DNA from: Citrus sinensis
Taxonomy: Eukaryota; Streptophyta; Magnoliopsida; Sapindales; Rutaceae
Reading direction: 5' to 3'
Assembly: GCF_022201045.2 (NCBI RefSeq)
Contig: NC_068561.1
Coordinates: 16,866,501 to 16,930,500, forward strand
DNA: 64,000 nt
Below, one piece after another: positions 37,433 through 49,755 of the stretch (the first letter of the stretch is position 1; each line of letters begins with the position of its first letter). The notes beneath the pieces are model-generated. The model did no database searches. It was not told where the DNA came from and saw only the letters and a list, made by a program, of their open reading frames with translations. Made by a program: the position numbers and the translations under genes.

Positions 37433-37615
37433 CTCGCCTAATTCACTCGTCGCCGGCGGCTTCCCTGAGTCATTCTCGGCAGCCAACACTTACTTAGATC
37501 CGGTCAAAAGTTGAAATTAAAGGTTAGGTCAAAAACCCTAAATTTCTATTTCTTATTCTCCCACCAATATTCTGGCCCAGGTTCTTGTTACAAGGTGGAA
37601 AATTGTCAAATTTTT
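37255..37615. other. Unique spacer between the two direct repeats, with CT microsatellite
   Basis: Begins GGGAAATTTACACAAATAACC and contains a (CT)n run at 37396-37431. The start resembles ends of plant MITEs, but no matching inverted end was found. Confidence 0.45.
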
Positions 37616-37878
37616 ATCTACGGAAATTGATCGTAGGACTTTATGAATGCTTCCATACTGACAACTATTTCAAATAATTGAATGCATACGCAAATTACCG
37701 TTTCTCATATACACCTACGCCATTTACTGATGACTGTGTCAACATAGTAGAACTAGTCTACTATAGATATCATTTTTTTTAAAAATAAAATGCGAATTCA
37801 ACTTAACATCAGATGATGTTATATTAACAAACAATTTAATAATAAAAAATATTATAACATCATATGATGTTAAGTCTA
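37616..37878. repeat. Direct repeat, copy 2 (partner 36992-37254)
   Basis: Near-identical to copy 1, including TACACCTACGCCATTTACTG and TTTAATAATAAAAAATATTA. A more diverged third relative accompanies the LysRS remnant at 39695-39880 (GGGACTTTATGACTGAATGC against AGGACTTTATGAATGC). Confidence 0.9.
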
Positions 37879-38342
37879 ATCCGCACCATACCCAAAAATG
37901 ATTACAACAAAGGACTATTATAATGCTCATATTTAGTGCATTTTCTACTCTCTTTTTTTTTTCTGATACACATTTTTTTATAATTATAGAGTAGTACGAA
38001 TATTCTCAGTGCATAACGTATGATAAAAAAATTTAAGACTTGTAACCAAATGTTTAGGATTTGCGGGGCAGTACATGCAATTAATCCATGGTACATGGAT
38101 CCATATGTCTTGCCATCCCATGCACGGCAACGTCTAGAATCTTCATTTTATTGGTTTGAACGCCTTTTTTTTTCTTTCTTAAAGGAAAATTTCTTTTGAT
38201 CGTTTAATTCAGACTTAAACATCTAAAACATAGATAATAAGTCCAAAAAAAAAAAAAACAGCTGGCCCTACATAAGAGATTAAAATTGTCTATTGAGAGA
38301 ATAAAACTAATTAGGGAAGAGAACAAAAAACAAAATCAGAGT

Positions 38343-38709
38343 CTTAGACTTCGTTTGATACAGCTTATTAAATAGAGCTTATAACAGTAGAGCTTATAGC
38401 AGTAGAGCTTAACCAATAGAGCTTTTGGACAAAAAGTCATTGGGTGTTTGGTTATCAATAAAAAAAGCACTTTTAAACCATTAAACTGTGTGATATTTTT
38501 TATATTATATATTTTTTTAAAAACTCTATAGCCTCTACTCTCAAAAGCTCAAATTTTGGGCTTTTACTAGTATAGGTAAATTAGCTTATTTAAGCTAAAA
38601 AAACTCTATTAAAAAAATAACCAAACACCATAAAAAAATTTAAAAAGTGCTTATACGATTAAATAAGCACTTATGGCTCTTAAATAAGCCATACCAAACA
38701 GGCACTTAG
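38343..38709. mobile_element. MITE (probably hAT-like), ~367 bp
   Basis: The left end CTTAGACTTCGTTTGATACA and the inverted right end CTAAGTGCCTGTTTGGTATG both continue into AGCTTATT/GGCTTATTTAAGAGC. The interior has paired AAGCACTTTTAAA and TTTAAAAAGTGCTT segments. No ORF. The target duplication is unclear. Confidence 0.65.
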
Positions 38710-39029
38710 TCAAATAAATCTTCCCACAAGCAACTCTCTATAACATTTATCGCACTACCATAGATCTTGGGATCAAGGAGTTGGGCAGTGAGTAGTTATT
38801 ATTATTATTATTTCTTAATTTGATGTCAAAGAGCCATCAATCTTGATATTTTATTGACAATAAAAGGATACAGGAGTAAGCTATTAGATATATATTTTTT
38901 CATTTGAAACGAAGCATCAATTATAGCAAACTACAAACACATATTAATTTGGATGGAGAAAAAGGCAAGAAAAAAAGCTAATTAATTATCAGATCAAAAC
39001 TCGCAGCACAAAATGGAAACTCGAATTAC

Positions 39030-39051
39030 CTTGATGTTTTGATGGGTTCAT
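39030..39051 (-). pseudogene. Orphan ACX4 exon 1
   Basis: Encodes MNPSKHQ followed by a GT donor (GTAATT), nearly the same as exon 1 of copy A (MNPSKKHQ). The flanking sequence also matches the copy A promoter side (GATGGGTTCATTGC, GCAATTGCTT-like words, TCGGCCA...TATCTTC). No other ACX4 exon follows on the minus strand before the MITE at 38709, so it is the remnant of a further copy. Confidence 0.75.
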
Positions 39052-39620
39052 TGCCCCGGTGTCTCAGAAATTAAACTCGAAGTTGATCTGATGAAGCAAT
39101 TAATTGCTTTGAATAGGTACGAATGATATTAATTAGAATCGACAGCAGATATATAGTTGGTTTGAGTTTGGTTCACTGGTCCTAAAAGATAAAGGCATTA
39201 GTGAAGTGCATAATTGATCTTTCTGATAAGTGATAAGATTTAGGCACTACCAACGGCGCCGTCATTGGTTAAAAAACCAACGCATGCAGATGAATGCCGT
39301 GGTGGTAATTAATCTGTCGGCCAAAGTATCTTCGGGAGATTTGTGTACGGCTTAATTTACATTCAATGAATTAATAATTAATTCGGATATAGAGTACTGT
39401 GCTTTTCAAACTTTTTTCTTCAGTTTGTGATGGATGGGGAAAATGGGACGGGCATGCATTCTGCCATATATATTTCCTACTTCCTAGCACTACCAGGCAA
39501 CTTGTTTTATTTTTATATCTTTTATAGGCAAGCTCACTTTTTTGCATTTTGTTTACTCTTATTTCTAGTACTTTACTAGTTGAGCTTTCAAGATTGCACA
39601 TCTGAACCCTAGTTTACACA

Positions 39621-39636
39621 CGCGCGCGCGCGCGCG
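39621..39636. repeat. CG dinucleotide repeat
   Basis: (CG)8 preceded by ACACA, a potential Z-DNA-forming run that is unusual in this AT-rich context. Confidence 0.9.
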
Positions 39637-39694
39637 TATATTGCCTGTTTATTTTAATTATTTCGTTTTTCTTAGTTGACCTTCAATCAGTGAT

Positions 39695-39880
39695 TTATGC
39701 ATGATAAATAGGTGGAAACTCATACGATGAATATGAAAAGCTTATGGAGGGATGAACAATGCCGTCAAGCCTTTCAATATTTGCTTACCATAATGAATTT
39801 GACACGATGCTGTATTTGCGTGTTTCCATTTACTTCATCCTATAAGAGATTTGCTTCAATCATGTTGGGACTTTATGACT
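39695..39880 (+). pseudogene. Lysyl-tRNA synthetase remnant 2 and linked repeat
   Basis: Reads YHNEFDTMLYLRVS with stops around it, matching [13 protein letters not shown] of the larger pseudogene at 30852. The downstream part (GGGACTTTATGACTGAATGCTT) aligns with the 36992/37616 repeats. It lies about 650 bp upstream of the orphan ACX4 exon 1, in the same relative order as the 36905 remnant and copy A. Confidence 0.65.
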
Positions 39881-39965
39881 GAATGCTTTCTAAATGCTGA
39901 CAGGTAGCTATTCAATGCATGCATATATATGCAAACAACACGCCCCTCAAATACACTTGCGCAAT

Positions 39966-40184
39966 ACCAATAAAGTGTTGGCTCCACTGGTAATAGAATC
40001 CCTTTAAGTAGCTTGATTGAGTTTGTTCCCCAGTTCGAGTCGCAGGGAAGTCGCCTTTGTTGGGAGAATCTGTGCCTCTCGGTTCGAGCGGGGACTTCTA
40101 GTCTAGGTAGTGGTACGGACTTAAAGGTGCCTCTCACAGTTGGGACCCTCCACAGGATACCTCGTGGTAAAAAAAAAATAAAAA
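39966..40184 (+). mobile_element. SINE (tRNA-derived), copy 1
   Basis: 219 bp with box A-like TGGCTCCACTGGTAATAG, box B-like AGTTCGAGTCG and a 3' A-rich tail (40169-40184). Target duplications ATACACTTGCGCAAT (39951-39965) and ATACAGTTGCGCAAT (40185-40199) flank it. It inserted into the duplicated block; the related block at 36992 lacks it at the corresponding place. Confidence 0.88.
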
Positions 40185-41696
40185 ATACAGTTGCGCAATT
40201 TGCTGAGCAGCTTATTAAGGTACTACTTAATTACGTCAACTTATTATAGGCTATAATACAGCTCATCTTCAGTGCATGTTCTGCTATTGTTGCAACATAT
40301 TTCAAACTTTTGGTTACACGTCTGAATTCTTTTATTACAAATCTCAAAGTTTCAGTGCTTAACTTATAAATAATTAAAAAAAGTTAAAGATACATAACCA
40401 AGTAATTGGGATTTCTGTAGGGTACGCTACGATGCATATACCAATGCATATGGTAGATCTCCTTTTACAAATCTCAACTTTTTGTTTACAATTCTCCATA
40501 TTGTTTTGTACTGCAATCTTACTACTTATGCACTGAAAGTTTTTGACATTTGTAAGGAAAAATTCTGTAATGTTTCAGCAAGGCATTCATTGGCTTGCCC
40601 CTGTGTCGACAGAGTAACAAATTGTTAAGGTAAGGTCATGGCTGCCATCAAGGATCTGTACAAGCATGTACATCAACATTTTCTTCACATACAAAGGGCT
40701 TGCAGATGAATATTTCGTATATCTGAAGTAATTAATTGATCAATTCCAGCCATGAAACCTCATGACAAGACTTCAATGGGAGGCAGCAAGTTGAACCGCC
40801 AATTTCTGGAGTTGCTTAAAGAAATTTAATACATTATTAGCTGCTAAAGCTGTACTTATGTGATTTGAAATTAATTGTAATACTAATTTACGAGATATTT
40901 CAAATTTAATTGATTTGGGTCCCATGGACATAACTTGGTTAGCCGTGTTGGGGCTGATGCTCTATCACCCTAGAGGGTGCTATGGCATGGATAAGTTTTG
41001 AAAAAAAAAATGAATTTTCAAAATGAAAAATTAAAAATTAGGTATAAAAAGAAAAATTTTCCCATTCACACTTGATATACAAACTTTGTACGTTGGATGG
41101 AAATGTTATTTAAAATTTTGTGAAATAAATTCAAAATGGCCGGATTATTTTATTTATATTCTGTTAATTATTTTCTCAAGGTGACAAAATGAAAAATAGT
41201 CTTTTAAAAGTTTGATAAAGCTTGGGTCCAACTCTTTGATTTTTTTTTTTTTTTTTTCACTTATAACATTAGCCTCAATTATCAACCAAAATCCTCAATG
41301 ATTATAAACAGAAGTAAAGAAAAAGTTTTACTTCTGTTTATTTAAAGTTCAAGAAAATCGAAGACAGTAGTTAAATTGATTATCTATTTATCTTCTTTTC
41401 AAAGATTTTATTTTGAGAGTTTAATAAGTGAATGAAAACTACGAGTATGGACTTAATTATTATATGGAAAATTATATATAAACTTATTTTCTTAATTATT
41501 AAATCTCAAGAACCTATTTAAACATGTCCTCTTTTTATTAGTTCAAATCGTTGACATTTTTCCGCGCCACTTAAACCAATTGTTTAAATTTACCCTATCA
41601 TTCTCATTTTTGGCATTCTCTCAAATCATCTCTAAGTATTTGCTTGATCACCGTCTCACTAGTGAGTTTCATTTGAGAAATCCAACTGTAATCACC

Positions 41697-44600
41697 ATGA
41701 CAATTAACTCATCCGAACAACAAGGTTTGTGTTTTTTTCGTTCTTCTTTCTTTCTTTCTTTTTTTTTTAATATCAAGAATTGTTTTAATATTATTATTGG
41801 TCTCTCCCTATCAACTTTAACTTTTAGTTTAATAGTTTCTCTAATGTATATTAGAACTAAGGTCATGTGTTTGATTCTCCTACCTTTAGTTATCAATTTA
41901 TTGATTCATTCTCTAACTCTTCTCTTTTAAATCCATGTTTTAAACGAGGGATTTGTGAGACTTGTCTTTAATGAAATTTTTTAACCTATACCTATTAATT
42001 AGTTTAAACTTTTGATCTAGAAATTTCTCTAACATTGTATCGAAAACTAAGGTATTGTGAATTTGATTATCCTTGCTTGCAAACTCTATCATTAACTTCA
42101 ATTATCAATCTCTTGGTCTATTCTTAGACTCTTGTCTCTTTAGTCTACTCTTACATGAAGGACTTGTTGAGATTTGTCTTTAATATTATTGTTGGTTCTT
42201 GATTACCTATTAGCCTGAGCTTTTATTGAATGCAAGCTATCCCTAACATTTTCCTACAACTTCTGATATGATGATTCATTTGTATTTGTTACCTTTATAT
42301 CACGATTCCTTGTACCTTGACTTAACATCATGTACGAAATTAGAGAGCCCAAAAGAAAAAAAGAAAAGTTGTATTTCATGACTAGTATTTGAATTGTTTG
42401 TGTACCCGGCGTTTTTCTCTCTACTGAATTTATTTTGTTAAACTACGGTGGATGGGTATAAAGAGTTCTCAAATAACAAACAAAAATTCTGCAGCTATAT
42501 GCACGTAAAGTTGAACAATTTTTTTGCTTTTTAATAATTCTATATACAAAAAGCTAAGACTATAAATATTTAGACATTGTCGATGAATGCACGGGCTTGA
42601 TGTATTTTTAAAATATATATGTAGATCTATTTTATTAAGATTATGAGCTGTTTACTTCCTTCTGAAGTAAGTTTATCAAAAAAGGAAAGGTTCCATTTGA
42701 ACCGGCCGCCATTTTTTATGCTTAATTATAAGAGTTATTATTTGATTAAAAAAAAAGTTGACTTTTTGACAAGGCCATTTAGATGCAGACGTTTTGCTGG
42801 GGGGGGGGGGGATTTGTTTAATTACCATTTGCGACGGAACTCACGGAAGCAAGAATTAAGAGACGTGGTAGGCACGGCACCACGGCCGCATGAGACGATT
42901 ATTCTAGTGACAACTGTTAGGTTCATTTATTATTTTATGTGTTTATTAAATGACTATTCCATAATTTTTCACCTTTCAAAATTAGTTCATGATATCTGAT
43001 GTTATTGTTCTTAGTAACTCGGATCTGTAACTGTTATAATTAATTAGCTTTACAGTTGGGTTTGCACCATGACTAATTTAAAGCATGCATATTGAAAATT
43101 TGCTGTTGATTTATTAAATATCAACTAATAATAAAGACTAGACTTCAAATCTTCAATGTGTCGCAGATGGTGTTAACAAAAGCGCTAGGACTTCTTATTC
43201 TAACTTACCAGCATTGGATGTTTCTCTTGCATTCCCTCAAGCAACTCCAGCTACCTCCAAATTTCCACCATGCGGTAAGAACGGAGAACTCTATATATAA
43301 TTCAGTGCGGGTCTCTGCATATTTTAAAATTGATATTTAAGTTAGAGGACCGTGCTATCTAACTATAAAACAATGTTAAAATTTGAACAAGATGATACTG
43401 ACTAGTCTTGAATTTACATTTTAAATATGCAAGCGTACGTCTGCCATTGATAATTTTTAATGCTAGATTTTCTCACTTATATTCATCTTTAATTTGATGT
43501 TTGAATGTTACAGCATCCGATTATTACAATTTTGATGGTCTCTTGACCTCGGAGGAGCGGGCTATTCGAAAGAAAGTGAGAGAATGTGCAGAGAAAGAGT
43601 TAGCCCCTATAGTGGCAGAGGTAATTTCCTTATTTCACTAGCAAATTTGCATGTTTTGATGTATTAAGCTCCCTGTTAAATTTTTGTCGTGTGTACTCTC
43701 GATTGTAAAAGTGCAATACGCTGAAAGTATACAAGACTCTTAAAATATCAAACTTCTGCATTGATATATATATTTCTCTTTAAAACTTAAACCAGTATTG
43801 GGAGAAAGCTGAATTTCCATTTCAAGTTATTCCAAAGATCGGTGCCCTGAATATCGCTGCAGGCACAATAAAGGTGATAAGTCCGATTGTTAAATTTTCA
43901 TTATTGGGTTTTTTTTTTTTTTGTTTAGGTCCCCATTATTGTATCTTATTAAATAAGAAAATAATTCATTCATTTGTATCAAACGAGTCTCTAATCTTTC
44001 CTGAGAGGGGTAATGGAGTAAGTAGGATGATGTTGAGCTTCTTCTGACTCAGGGTTATGGCTGTCCTGGTCTTTGTATCACTGGAGCTGCAGTTGCTCTA
44101 GCAGAAATTGCTCGAGTTGACGTGAGTTGTTCGAGTTTCATACTGGTGCATTCCTCTCTGGCAATGCTCACAATTGGTGAGATGTTGATGTCCTCCAAAT
44201 TACAAAATTTACTCACTTGATCTTGACGTTGTAGCCAAATTATGACCTTATTTAACTTCCATGTTCTGTCAAAATAGCGCAATACGGATCAGAGGAACAG
44301 AAGCAGAAATATTTACCTTCTATGGCTCAGTTAAAAACCATAGCCTCTTGGGTATGCAGCTTCCTGCCTTTTGGCACTTTGGGTATAGTGACTCAAAAGT
44401 TGGTTCCAAAAAGTTGATCGACTTAATTTTTATTTTATTTTTTTTGACATCTTATTAGGCTCTGACTGAACCTGATTATGGAAGTGATGCGAGCGCTTTG
44501 AGAACAACCGCTACAAAGGTTTAGTTTTTTGAACCTTTACACATCTATATCTATCTATGTTTCGATTACTTTATTCCTCCATGTTTAATACCATATAATT

Positions 44601-47224
44601 TCCTTTCGTTTTTTTAAAGGTAAGAGATAAGTGAAGCCTAAATTAATTTTTTAACTCCACCTCCTTTAAAATTTGAATTCAAGTAATTAATCAGGAAAAA
44701 AATTATTCAAAAATTACTCGGTCAAATCTATCAGAGCAAATGCCATATTAAAAATTACTCGATCAAACTTCTCGGAGCAAATGCCACATATATGTTATTG
44801 ATATTTGTTTTGACAATCAGGTGGAAGGAGGTTGGATTCTCGAGGGCCAGAAGCGCTGGGTAGGAAACAGCACATTTGCTGATTTGTTGGTCATTTTGGC
44901 AAGGAATACAACCACCAAGCAGATTAATGCATACGTTAAATGTCATTATATATAAGACAAGATGAAAAAAAAAATTAACAGTAATTAGCACATGGTCTGT
45001 TTTAACATTTGAAGTGACGTTTATCTACGTTTGCAGTTTCATAGTGAAGAAGCATGCTCCAGGACTAACAGCTACTAAAATCGAAAACAAAGTTGGTCTA
45101 CGAATCGTCCAAAATGGAGACGTTCTCTTAAAGAACGTATTTGTACCAGATGAGGACAGAGTCCCTGGTTTTAATTCTTTCCAGGATACAAACACGGTGC
45201 GTTTATTCGAGCTCTAGCATACACAAATAGTTACCCATTAATTTAATTTTATCAGTTTAATTTCTGATCTATACTTTTGGTATTGGACTATACAGACTCT
45301 GTCAATTTCGCGTCTGATGGTCGCCTGGCAATCCATCGGAATAGCAATGGGCGTGTATGATATGTGCCACAGGTATTACAATTACTTACGTTATATGTGC
45401 CAATTTAATTGTAGCTGGGGTTTAGTATGAGCTAGTTTTTGAAAATTCTGTGTGATATAAAGGTATCTGATGGAGAGGAAACAATTCGGGGCACCATCGG
45501 CGACTTTCCAAATCACCCAACAGAAACTTGCTCAAATGCTTGGAAATATACAAGCGATGATTCTTGCTGGATGGCGAGTTTGTAATTTGTATGAGGATGG
45601 GAAAATGACTGCGGGGCATGCTAGCTTGGCGAAGGTATGTTACACGATTTAGATTAGTGTAAACCTCAATTTGGTCTCATTTTCTCTTCGGTGCTTCTTG
45701 ATTTGGCTTCACAAATTTACATCATCTTAATTCAGGGGTGGATCACGTCGAGGGCTAGGGAAACAGTTGCTCTGGGACGTGAGCTGCTTGGTGGGAATGG
45801 AATTTCGACTGATTTTCATGTTGCAAAGGTTATCACGATCTTCTTTACTTGAAAATCTATATTTGCTTCACTTAAGGCTTTGTTTGGAATTGATGAGATG
45901 TCGTAGCATTACACCCCTAATAAGTGAGGGAACTAGAATTTTGATTATGGGAGCCGTAATTAAGAAATTACAAATTTTAGTAGTTTAAAATTAAAACTCT
46001 ATAAAATAAGGGGGCGTCCATGACTTGTTTAAAGAAATATATTAAATTTTAATTAAGACCCTTATTTTCTATGAAAATTTTTCGACTTAGGGGCCCACAA
46101 GGCGAACACAACAATGGCCTGCCCTAAATAGTTATTGTGAGTTCAAAATTAAGTTGAAGTCCAACAATTACAATGGATTGTGTCAAACATTTGATTTTAT
46201 AGTGATATTTTATGTAGGAACAATTTTCATAGAGTCAATAAAAAATTTTAATTCTAATTTAGGTCAGTTAGGAATAAGTATAAACTCTACATTATAATAA
46301 ATTATAAGTTTTTTAAATCCCATCTTAAGTAACTTGTCTTCACATAGTAATAATTGCTTGCATATTACAAAAACATATATCAAACAATGATTTATTTCTT
46401 ATAGTTATTTTCACATCTTTAAACTTTCATATAATAATAACTCGATAGTTTGAACACTTTTTTGCTAAAGGCAAAATATTTCTACCTTCTCAAGCTTGTT
46501 TAGAGCGGTAAAAACTCTTGTTTAATCCCTGTACTTTAAAAAGTACCTCAAAACATCTCTGTTGTTAAATTATTAATACCCATGCCGTTACTTTTTGGTT
46601 TGTTTTGGCTTGCTCTTACAATATTACTATCTTACAATAATTTTTTTTTCTTTTTGGACATTAATGAAAAAATTAAATTATTAATTTAACCCTAAAAAAT
46701 AAAAGAATATATATTAATTTTTGTGGAATTAGTGACTATACGAGTTTTTACCCTATTTAGAGTTTTATGGAATTGACATACTCTATTAATTAATTACTAA
46801 TCCATTTACCTCTATATTACTTACACTAATAATAACTAAGTTAAAATAATAATTTTTGAACCAGTCTTCTATTAAATCATAACATTCTTATAATAATAAA
46901 ATTAGTCGGTCCCAACAATATATGAGAATGGAGAGGTTTTACTGTATATAAGGTTTGAAAGAAGCAAATATTCTTGTCAGGTTTAACTGTTTGATCTGAC
47001 CATTGACCATTATGAATTGTTAATTTAGTTACCATTTTTTCAAAAAAAGTTCATTTAACACAAGTGTTTTGGATGATAATGCAGGCATTTTGTGATTTGG
47101 AACCTATCTACACATATGAAGACAGTTATGAGATCAACAACTTGATAGCAGCAAGCCAGCAAGAGAAATGACTGGTTTTGCAAGCTTCAAGCCGGCTGTG
47201 TCGACCCAGCAAAGCCGCCTATGA
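41697..47224 (+). pseudogene. ACX4-like copy B, disabled by splice-donor loss and frameshift
   Basis: Thirteen recognisable exons, from MTINSSEQQ at 41697-41724, with exon 2 at 43167, exon 3 at 43514, exon 4 at 43797, exon 5 at 44053, exon 6 at 44276, exon 7 at 44459, exon 8 at 44820-44930, exon 9 at 45037, exon 10 at 45296, exon 11 at 45464, exon 12 at 45737 and exon 13 at 47085. Two lesions are clear. Intron 8 starts ATACGT where copies A and C have GTATGT/GTACGC (44931 G to A). In exon 13 an 8-bp repeat-slippage insertion (GCAAGCCA then GCAAG, about 47150) shifts the frame to TGA at 47169-47171. The lost tail (QQSRL) is still readable out of frame up to 47224. The catalytic Glu codon survives, in YTYEDSYEI. 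Most exons keep good sequence, so decay is recent. Confidence 0.85.
41785..42235. repeat. Diverged ~200-bp tandem units in intron 1 of copy B
   Basis: Words such as CTCTAAYRTTGTATYxxAAACTAAGGT, ATTATCAATxTxTTGxTTCATTCT and TTGTGAGACTTGTCTTTAAT recur about 200 bp apart in two and a partial third unit. Intron 1 here is 1.44 kb against 0.33 kb in copy C. No inverted ends were found. Confidence 0.6.
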
Positions 47225-48058
47225 TTGCTCACTCCTTTTCTGCACTTAATTTGTTGGTTGATTCAGTTTCTTCTAGTGGAGAAACCTTCTGAAATATTAC
47301 TGATCAAATTGAATAAATTATACAAATTCTATGCAAACCATGACGAAATTTTTTTTTTTTGGGTAAAAAATATTTTTTTTATTATACTAGAATGCATCAC
47401 ATTTGCAAATAAAGTATGAGTCGCCATTAGCTGGGGCGGGACCTATGTTGTGGCCCAAGTTGGCTTTGCCCCTACGTTGAAAACGAACTCTCAGGACAAA
47501 TAAGGATTCTGAAAAAAATTCAACTCATTGATTTGAAAATTTTAGGCCTTCTCAAGTTTATATTTTAACATCATTAATATTAAAGAACGAAAAAAGGTTG
47601 TGATTATTCCCTGTATCGCTTACAGTTTCCTGATACATTGTTGTTTACAGCCATTAATTTTTTAACCACTGCCGTTGATAACATCTAGGCCTTTTGACTT
47701 CATTGTCACTCAATCCCCCACTAAATCACTATATAGCTCCATCAGTTTGAGTCACCATGGCAGCACACTGCTCCAATCATGAAAGTCTGCCTTTTACTTT
47801 CTCTTTTTATTCTTCTTTATCAATTTTTTTTTTTCCTTTTTTCATCAAGCAGGTTTAGTTAATTTCTATCTTGATTCTGTATGAACACAAGTTTGATTAT
47901 TAGCTTGAGCAATCTTGCTGTTTATTTTTAACAAATACTGTATATAACATTGAACTTCAATCTGTCTCACAGCTAATTTTAAGCAGAAGTGTGGCAGATA
48001 CGATTATGAAATATGTGCTCTTAGTGCATTTAACAATTGTGCTTTGAATCACTTGCAG

Positions 48059-48190
48059 GCATTCTGTGATTCGGAACCAATCTATACCTATTAAGGCACT
48101 TATCAGATTAACTCCTTGCTAACTGGTAGAGAAATCACAGGTTTTGCGAGCTTCAAGCCGGCTGTGTTGACGCAACAAAGCCGCCTTTGA
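48059..48190 (+). pseudogene. Orphan ACX4 last exon with stop at the catalytic Glu codon
   Basis: 132 nt, exactly the size of exon 13 in copy C, preceded by TTGCAG. Reads AFCDSEPIYTY-stop-GTYQINSLLTGREITG and ends QQSRL plus TGA. The stop TAA replaces the GAA codon of the catalytic glutamate (YTYEG in copy C). No exon 12 lies just upstream. It is the remnant of another copy, between B and C. Confidence 0.85.
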
Positions 48191-49530
48191 TGGCAGAGTA
48201 ATCTATTTCTTCACTCAATAGATGCTGGTCGATTCAGCATATTATGATTGAAAAAGCTTGTGTGATCTCCGAAAGTAAGACTCAATAAACTAATACAACT
48301 TTTGTATAAACCACAAACAAAACTTATGGCGACGTTTGAAAGAAACTTTTGCAGATTTTGTCAGTGTTGTACTTACAGATCGATCAACGAGACTTGAAGT
48401 TATGCGTTGCATAATTTTATAAGGTCACATGTTGGCTCAATTAGAATCGTAAAGATCACAATTAATAGTTTTACATAGTGGCGAGTGATCCTATTGATTA
48501 GTCTGCTTTACTTACTATAAGTTCTAAATATTTTTGTGTGCATTCGTTGTATTATGGATTTTTATCAAGTGTATCTCTCAATTAATTTTATTTGTGTAAC
48601 CATTTTTTCATCAATCATCTCCCCTAACTCTCGAAGGCAGTCCCGACAAGGAGACACATTTTTTTTTTTAAGAAAAAAGATCATGAAAAAATAAAAAATT
48701 GAAAACATACGCAAACAGTTTTTTAAACTACCAAATAATACAACGTACGCCCATCAAGTTTGAATGTCACATAATTTACATCAATTCATTCATTTGTTTT
48801 TCTCAAGTGCTTTTCCTTTACTCATCATGGCTTGCGAGTTGTGGAGAAACGAAAAGTTGCGAGTGGATTTTATGTCGATTCTTTCTATTATTATTACGTG
48901 TTATGATGGACATATCAAAATTTTTTATCTCAAATTTCATCTTAAATAATATGTAATTTATTGAATGGTTAATAATTTTTTATAAGATTTAAATGAATTA
49001 ATTGTATTATTTTTACCAATCAATTACTGAAACTAAATTTAAATAACCTTTTAGAATAAAAAAAATTATGATATGTAGTACTATTCATTATTAATCTCCT
49101 AATAATACACGTTACCGACAATATCCATTAATATATACTTTATTAGATTACTATAGATATTAGATTACTTTAATGATATTTAGGATTCAAAACGGATCCC
49201 AAATTTATCAAGATCTTTTAAGTCAACTTTGTTATAAACAGCTGGAATATCTATCTATAATCATGATGGATTATCTTTCGTCAATTGTTATAATACACCT
49301 CTTTCTACGCGTGGAAATGATTACGATCGAAATCATTCAATTCAATATTTCAATTAGGTGCTTCCCAAATTAGTCCTATGATTATTTCCAAAAATTATCC
49401 ATTTTGTCCCCGTAAAAATTTAGCTCCTATCTCAGCCGCCGCTGGCGCAACTATTCAACCAACCAAAACTTCCCAAAGAGGCACCGCTTGTCTTTCGCTC
49501 GTATGTACTCTCTATCAAACGACGTGCGAC

Positions 49531-49755
49531 ACCAATAAAGTGTTGGCTCTACTGATAATAGAGTCATCTTTAAGTGATTTAATTAGATTTGTTTTTTAAT
49601 TTAAATTGTAAGAAATTTTTTTTTGTTAGGAGAATATATATCTCTCGATTTGAGCAAAAATTTTAATCTAAATTATAATACGGATTTAAAAATACTTTAC
49701 ACAGTTGGAGCCATTTTCAAAATAGCTCGTGCTTAAGAAAAAAGAAAAAAAAAAA
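49531..49755 (+). mobile_element. SINE (tRNA-derived), copy 2
   Basis: Same family as 39966-40184: ACCAATAAAGTGTTGGCTCTAC at the head, GGATTTAAAAATACTTTACA and CAGTTGGAGCC near the end, then an A-rich tail. More diverged, with box B mutated by C-to-T-like changes. Flanks ACGTGCGAC (49522-49530) and ACGCGCGAC (49756-49764) form a short target duplication. It lies about 220 bp upstream of the ACX4 copy C start. Confidence 0.8.
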
